DNA of 64,000 nucleotides from Lactarius indigo (lineage: Eukaryota; Basidiomycota; Agaricomycetes; Russulales; Russulaceae), in the NCBI GenBank assembly GCA_025766275.1, contig JAFKAC010000110.1, positions 110,139-174,138 on the forward strand, given 5' to 3'. Under the pieces are notes generated by a model. It ran no database searches. It was not told the DNA's origin and saw only the letters and a list, made by a program, of their open reading frames with translations. This document shows, in pieces, positions 58,935-64,000 of the stretch (position 1 is the first letter of the stretch; the number at the start of each line of letters is the position of its first letter). Position numbers and translations under genes: made by a program.

Positions 58935-59824
58935 GCGGTGTTTGCACGCCTCGTTGTGGTGAGGTGGGCACAAGGGGAAGTGGGTGTGGGCGTCCTAAAA
59001 AAAAAAGGGAGGATCCTCTGTACATCGACAGAGGTGGAGAGGAGAAGAAAACGGACATGATATGTGCGCGCTGCCTTTTGTGGTAGATAGATGGGTGGGG
59101 AGTCCTTAAAAAAAAAAAGGGGGGGGGAGGGGAGGGTCCTCATCTGCATATCAATGGTGCAGGAGAAGGGGGAAAGAAAGGCACATACGTCGGGGTGCAA
59201 ATGTGGGGGGTAACAAAGAAGTGGGTACTACACAGTGGGTAATACACTCGGAAGGGAAGGCTGGACGACGACGTTGAATTCAAACTTGCTTATAAGCTAG
59301 CCACCCTGAAAACATGGCAGGTTTTGATGCTATCTGGGGCTGCGAACGTAGGGGGAGTGACAGAAGGAGGGAGGGCATGCGGAAGGGAGGGAACTTGAGT
59401 TGGGGTACAGAAGAAAGTGTCGCGTTCGAATCCGAACTTGCTTACCAGTGCTTACTAATCGCATTCCTTTTTGAGAAACGTAACTAGCCACCCTATAGTA
59501 GATTGCTCCGCGCTAAGGGCCAACGAGATATATCATTAGCAGAGTGAGATGTACCATAACATGGTGTCAATACTTGCGCATCCAAGGCGTTGCGAATAGT
59601 CCAGGAAGAGAACCCCAAAGCTTCCCAATCCTGAACGGCAAGTGCTGATAGTTGATCCTGGTGCTCACGTGCAATGTCAAGCGTGTAATATTAAGCACCC
59701 AGAAGCGCAAGCAGAAGCGCCTCGGCAAGTCGTTCAGTAATATGAATCCCTCGGGTTGCTCACACCTTCACTATGCGTAAAACGGAGAGAACGGAAACTG
59801 CGCATCATACGGTGCGCGTAAAGG
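58935..59824. other. Low-complexity sequence with a ~110-bp duplication
   Basis: 58990-59075 and 59100-59190 are imperfect copies, each starting GTCCT(T)AAAAAAAAAA followed by a G-rich run and GGATCCTC/GGGTCCTCA. A second small repeat, GAACTTGCTTA...TAGCCACCCT, occurs near 59280 and 59435. No gene. Confidence 0.5.
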
Positions 59825-60049
59825 CTAGGTAGCGCCGTCTACCTGAAACGCAGCAAGCTGTTCGATGAGATCGACAGCTTTCTCAACCCGACCATATGTC
59901 GCGTTCAGCCTAATCAACTCCCGGGTAGCTTCGTTGCCATTCATGCCCATGAGGACGGAGCCCCAATTCTCACAAGGACCGAGGATGGTGAGGGCTTGAT
60001 CAAGAAGTGCGACGGTTTGTAGAAAACTAAACCGGAAAGGATATCTCAC
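59825..60049 (-). CDS. Short hypothetical ORF or exon
   Basis: 74 codons, MRYPFRFSFLQTVALLDQAL... ending LIEQLAAFQVDGAT. Helix-rich. It may be an exon of a larger gene; nothing recognised. Confidence 0.25.
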   Translation of the reverse strand: MRYPFRFSFLQTVALLDQALTILGPCENWGSVLMGMNGNEATRELIRLNATYGRVEKAVDLIEQLAAFQVDGAT

Positions 60050-60111
60050 GTTTCAGACGACTCTGTCTCTCAATGTCCGAGTCTAATAGATCAACTAAAC
60101 TAGACAGAACT

Positions 60112-61823
60112 CTAGGAGTCTATTGGTGAGGGAACAGGTACCGTTCTCTTATTAGTGGCTTTCGTCGTTGGTTTCACCTTTTGAGTGGTGGGCTGCTTCT
60201 TTTTAGACTGACGCTTGGGGCGACGCACTGCAATGTCCAGCTCGTGGTCATCTGCCATAAGTTTTGTGTCGGTGTTTGCGTCCTTCGGGGGTTGCCCATC
60301 TGATCATTGACAGGGCTGGACCCCGCACACCATTAGAACTAGGGGATTGAGTGTAAGGATCAGTGCTGGATCGTCGCGGCAGCACCCATGGGCTGAGCAC
60401 ATGGGCTGGAGGCTAGATAAGCAGGTGACTTCAGAAAGTTCGGCTTGCTGGAGGCGTTTGAGTAGATCTTCGACGTCTCCTCCATGGCCTTGATTGAGGG
60501 AACCTGTGCCAGATGAACTAGTCGCAGCTTCCAAGTCCGTTTTGAAGAGGTGGCCGTTAAACCAAGAAAATAGTTCCGTGCGGTAGCTAATGGGAAAACA
60601 ATGATGGATTCCTTGTACAACTTGAAGCGTTCCTTCCAAATAACGCCACTGGGGCCCTTGGTCCTCGTAAATGACTGGTCTTGGCTGCATGCATATATGA
60701 GCTAATAAATCGGGTCAGTAAAGGAGGACATCACAACACTATGACTTACGAGGGTCGCTGCCATTGCAATCATCCCCGCGGTGGTCCTTTTCACACCCCA
60801 GAGGACCGCTTTCGGCGCGCGATTCCCAGTACCTGAACCATCTATCGATGAGGGCCCGTACAAGATGATTTTAAGGAACTGAAGAACGTGTTAGCAGTAC
60901 ACACGACCAAAGATTCTTAGACTCATACATACCTTCACTAGCGCCATGCACTGGAATGGACGGGTACTCGAGGTGTCCTGGTCGGGGAATAGAAGCCGTG
61001 GCCAAAGTGGATACAGTTCGGATGGCTTCCCAGGGTTTTCAAGGAGCCGACGCAGCACTGGGGCACTTGTACGATCGAAAGTTTTCAAGAAAAAAGTAGA
61101 GTCGACCTCAAGCACGTGGCTCGCATAAGTGCGCACCAAGTGCACCGAATTTGCCCGTTCCTGGTTCAATTGCTTCAAGAACTATTATGTGGATCACTGA
61201 TTCAGAGACGCGGTCTGGGGGTATGTGCAGAGGCGATTGAAACTTACGATTGATATGAAGGACCGCTTTCGATTGCGATCCGCAAGTAACTGCCGGAGGC
61301 TAGGCGCAAGATCTAAATAAAGCTCAGCCATAACACCGCGGACTTCGGCATGGGGATCATCGGGGGAATAGCGTGCGGGATTGAGCGGATCGAAGTTCTG
61401 AGGGAAGGGGACCTCGAGCGTAGCGGTGTCGACCCAAAGCTCCCCAACCACGGAGAACCTACCCCCAGCATGCGAAATTTCCTTCGACTCTCCGGATAAA
61501 GATCCCCTTGGAGCCCTTGCGGCATTTGTGGGCCTGCGAGAGGCCGCCAACTCGTCACGATCAATTTTTAGCGCCTTGTACTTCTCGACAAGTAACTGGT
61601 AATCGATCTGGATATTTTTGAGTGACTAGAAGAGTGACAGGTCAAGTCCAGTTAGCACAAAAACAGACAAGATTGTATGACTGACATCACGCAGTTGCGA
61701 AGCTGTCAACTCGTCGACATCCAATGTCACCATGGGCCGCAATAGCGCCTTGTCGTCTGACTCCAAACCGTCAGGGAAGGAATCGGGCTGTGAGGAAAGT
61801 GATTCGTTGTCGTCGTCGTCCAT
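60112..61823 (-). CDS. DUF6698-like protein
   Basis: Starts MDDDDNESLSSQPDSFPDG at 61823. Exons follow with short GT-AG introns: LRD | SLKNIQIDYQLLVEKYKALK; ELYLDLAPSLRQLLADRN; FLKQLNQERANSVHL; then FLKIILYGPSSIDGSG, LWGVKRTTAGMIAMAATL, the block MQPRPVIYEDQGPQWRYLEG, FSWFNGHLFKT, and a basic tail (RRPKRQSKKKQPTTQKVKP) to the stop at 60112. The ILYGPSSI...LWGV...GMIA core is what I remember of the basidiomycete DUF6698 family, often expanded in transposon-rich regions. The function of that family is unknown to me. Joins in the last third are approximate. No clear damage. Confidence 0.6.
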
Positions 61824-63020
61824 GTAAAAAAAAGTATATTCGTGAGAGTCAATGGGAAGGACAAAGTCAGCGAATCAGTGATGCGTCGACAATGACAACA
61901 ACTTCTTACCTCTTATATCCTATAGTCGCCTTTCAATCGCCAAAAGAAAAGGTTCAATACAGCACCTAGAAGGTCCACGTCCACGTACAAAGACACCTGC
62001 TATCCTGGCGTGAATGGTTCTGTTACAACATGATTGACGTCTAGATCAACTGTATTGATCAGCACTCTTCTAGATAATCGGAGAAAGGGGTTTGAGTGAT
62101 CGGCCATGCGATTGTTGTGTTGATACTTACGTGTGGCGATGACGCGCCAGCATTGCTCTCAAGAACAATCATACTTTATTGATGATTGGAGAAAAGGATG
62201 CGAGTTCATCGATCATGCGATTGTTGTACTGGTACTTACGTGTGACGACCTCATCGGAGACATAGGTGATAGCAATAGGACGAGAAAGTTCTTGGGCGCC
62301 ACTAGGGTTGACAAATATTCCGTCCTCAGCTAGGAATCGTCAGATCTTTGTCTCGAGAGCAGAGATGTCGCGATAAAGCTTCTTGAGCTGGACGGAGAAG
62401 GCACTCGTCTTGGACTCTTTGTGGGCTTTGTGGTCGAAGACGGAAGATGGCACCGATGAACCATCTGTAGTGCTGGAAGAGAGGGCGAAATTGGAAGAGA
62501 CGATGGAATTTGCGTATGAGCAGACTGAGGATATGGAAGCATTGTAATAATACTCACTAGAAAGCTTTGCGCCGCCCCCCGATCACAATCACGTCAATTT
62601 TGCGCCATCAGATTGACAAAGTCCCCGAACTCGTCCTGGTATTACTCAATGTCATTGAGATTGTCGATTTTGGTGTGTTCATTATCAAGACGACCAGCTT
62701 TATCAAGAAAGACAAGTACCAGTGCCAGTGCGGGGGGATATAGAAAGCGCGATACCAGGGTCATCGGCACCAGCTGTTCTCAGCGCGCCCGACAGGCATT
62801 GTCAGCACAAGGCAGGTTCGTGGAAGTAATGATCAAGATGAGGACGGTGTAATATTACTCTTCGATGTAATAATAATATTAGACTAATCGATATAATAAA
62901 GGGCGCAACCTTTGTTGATTTCCCACGCTTAATAATTTAATAACATTATTACCATTGCCCCTTCGTGTTCTTTGTCTTTATCACCCACACCATCCCCACT
63001 ATTCGCTGTAAACACTTCTT
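61824..63020. other. Gene fragments and a ~100-bp duplication
   Basis: 62050-62165 and 62166-62265 are imperfect tandem copies sharing GCGATTGTTGT, TACTTACGTGTG and GATGATTGGAGAAA-like blocks; each contains a splice-donor-like GTAAGTA on the minus strand. A minus frame (62530-62335) reads VQLKKLYRDISALETKI and, farther left, EDGIFVNPSGAQELSRPIAI; this may be a fragment of a host gene I cannot name with confidence. Confidence 0.4.
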
Positions 63021-64000
63021 ATGCCAAAAGCAAGTCAATCTCCGAGCAAAAACAAGAAATGTCCAATATGTCGCACTAGATACTGCATCCAAGGTTATCC
63101 TGCCCATGTCAAGAAGTGTGAAAGAGAACGAGAGGAGCGCCAGGGGGACAAAAGATACGTCAAGGCTCTGGAGAAGAGACTTCGTGCACTAGATACTCTT
63201 GGTGCGTGATGGACAACTAATAATATTTGACATACTGACCATGTTTTATGAATCAGCTCCGAGTGCCGCCATAATTCCAGATGAACCCCTACCCCGTACC
63301 TTCACTGCTGCCGAACCGATGGATCTTGACGCTGGATGGGGGACATCTGAGTCAGGTGCGCTATATATCAATCTTCCTAGCAGTTGGTTTGATCATCTAC
63401 TCAGTGCGTGAACCAACACCTCCTGTCGCACGAGCAACTGGCTCTTCTAATAACCCTAAATTTACGGTCGAATACCACCCAAATAGTGGACGAAGGCCTG
63501 AACCACTTCGTGAGGAGCCCAGCAACACACGTCGACGTACCAACCCCCCCCCTCATAAAACGGAGCCGTGGCGGCCGTTCTTTCGAACACGCGAAGACTT
63601 CGTGTTCTCGGAGGTTCTCATGGAGATTGGAGTGACCAAGGATCAATACGACCGTCTCTCTAAGATTGTCGGAACGTGCATCGATGGCAAGGGCACACTT
63701 ACCCTGTTGGCTTACCCAGACATGATGGGTGCATGGGAGCGCGCCTCGTCTCAACTGACGCCCGTGAGGCTACTAGTTGTATTGAAGTTTAATTGCTAAC
63801 CTTTTCAAGTGCTAGTTTGTTTTCGACAATATTGCAGTCCCATACAAAGGTGAGGATCGCATGTTCGAAGTATCTTATCGCCCACTGTGGGACTGGGCGG
63901 TTGATCTCATCATGGATCGGCAATTGGCCCAACATTTTGAATGGGATGCGCGGAAGATTTTCAAGCACGATGGAGAGACTACTTCTCGTGTGTATAGTGA
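63021..64000 (+). CDS. Plavaka transposase, N-terminal part, runs off window
   Basis: Exons 63021-63201, 63257-63355, 63405-63763 and 63816 onwards join in frame with GT-AG introns (CTAAC branch site in the last). N-terminus MPKASQSPSKNKKCPICRTR with a zinc finger C-x2-C...H-x4-C, a basic coiled segment (REREERQGDKRYVKALEKRL), an acidic/Pro linker, then EPWRPFFRTREDFVFSEVLM and VPYKGEDRMFEV, YRPLWDWAVDLIMDRQLA, HFEWDARKIFK. This is the start of Plavaka transposases. No stop or shift seen over about 300 residues, so this copy may be complete beyond the window. Compare the dead copy at 17400-21480. Confidence 0.78.

Overview
The window looks like a repeat-rich, transposon-dominated region of a basidiomycete fungus, probably an Agaricomycete. 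The evidence is short (about 45-75 bp) GT-AG introns with CTAAC-type branch sites, chromodomain Ty3/gypsy elements, two Plavaka transposase genes, a KDZ transposase with a CxC2 cysteine cluster, and a DUF6698-like gene. Little ordinary host sequence is visible. The best non-mobile candidates are a seven- or eight-exon gene of unknown function (8.6-13.7 kb, minus), a DUF6698-like gene (60.1-61.8 kb, minus) and a broken Ca2+-ATPase fragment (58.5-58.9 kb).

Layout. 1-5310 is a decayed Ty3/gypsy chromovirus copy (called E1) on the minus strand, cut by the window edge. 5.3-8.6 kb is a stack of solo-LTR remnants, including an LTR inside an LTR inside an LTR (6376-7189). 8652-13741 is the large unknown gene; one of its introns holds a 618-bp array of ten 52-bp palindromes. 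15.3-17.4 kb carries two solo LTRs. 17.4-21.5 kb is a decayed Plavaka transposase. 24967-31304 is a young Ty1/copia element with 605-bp LTRs and TSD GCATG. 31727-54933 is interpreted as one KDZ DNA transposon with long inverted termini and a putative 8-bp TSD. It carries a transposase gene and five further genes, and was later hit by a copia solo LTR, a complete 9.18-kb gypsy element (E2, 38052-47231, TSD TAGAC) and another solo LTR inside one of its genes. E2 itself contains two solo LTRs. 56.2-57.8 kb holds another solo LTR and a minisatellite. 63021 to the end is the start of a second, apparently intact Plavaka transposase gene.

The main novelty is in the E1/E2 gypsy family. Both copies carry the same LTR hairpin, whose downstream arm is complementary to the primer-binding site and sits about 34 bp after a TATA box, which fits self-priming. 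Both carry a 133-134-codon ORF before gag (ORF0) that contains no methionine codon, starts at GTG in both copies, and is separated from gag only by one in-frame TGA. Both have a G GGT TTT -1 slip heptamer at the gag/pol junction. E2 also has a long coding region after the chromodomain. Elements are delimited mainly by target-site duplications (TSDs), which I read directly. Protein family calls are from memory of motifs; no database search was run.
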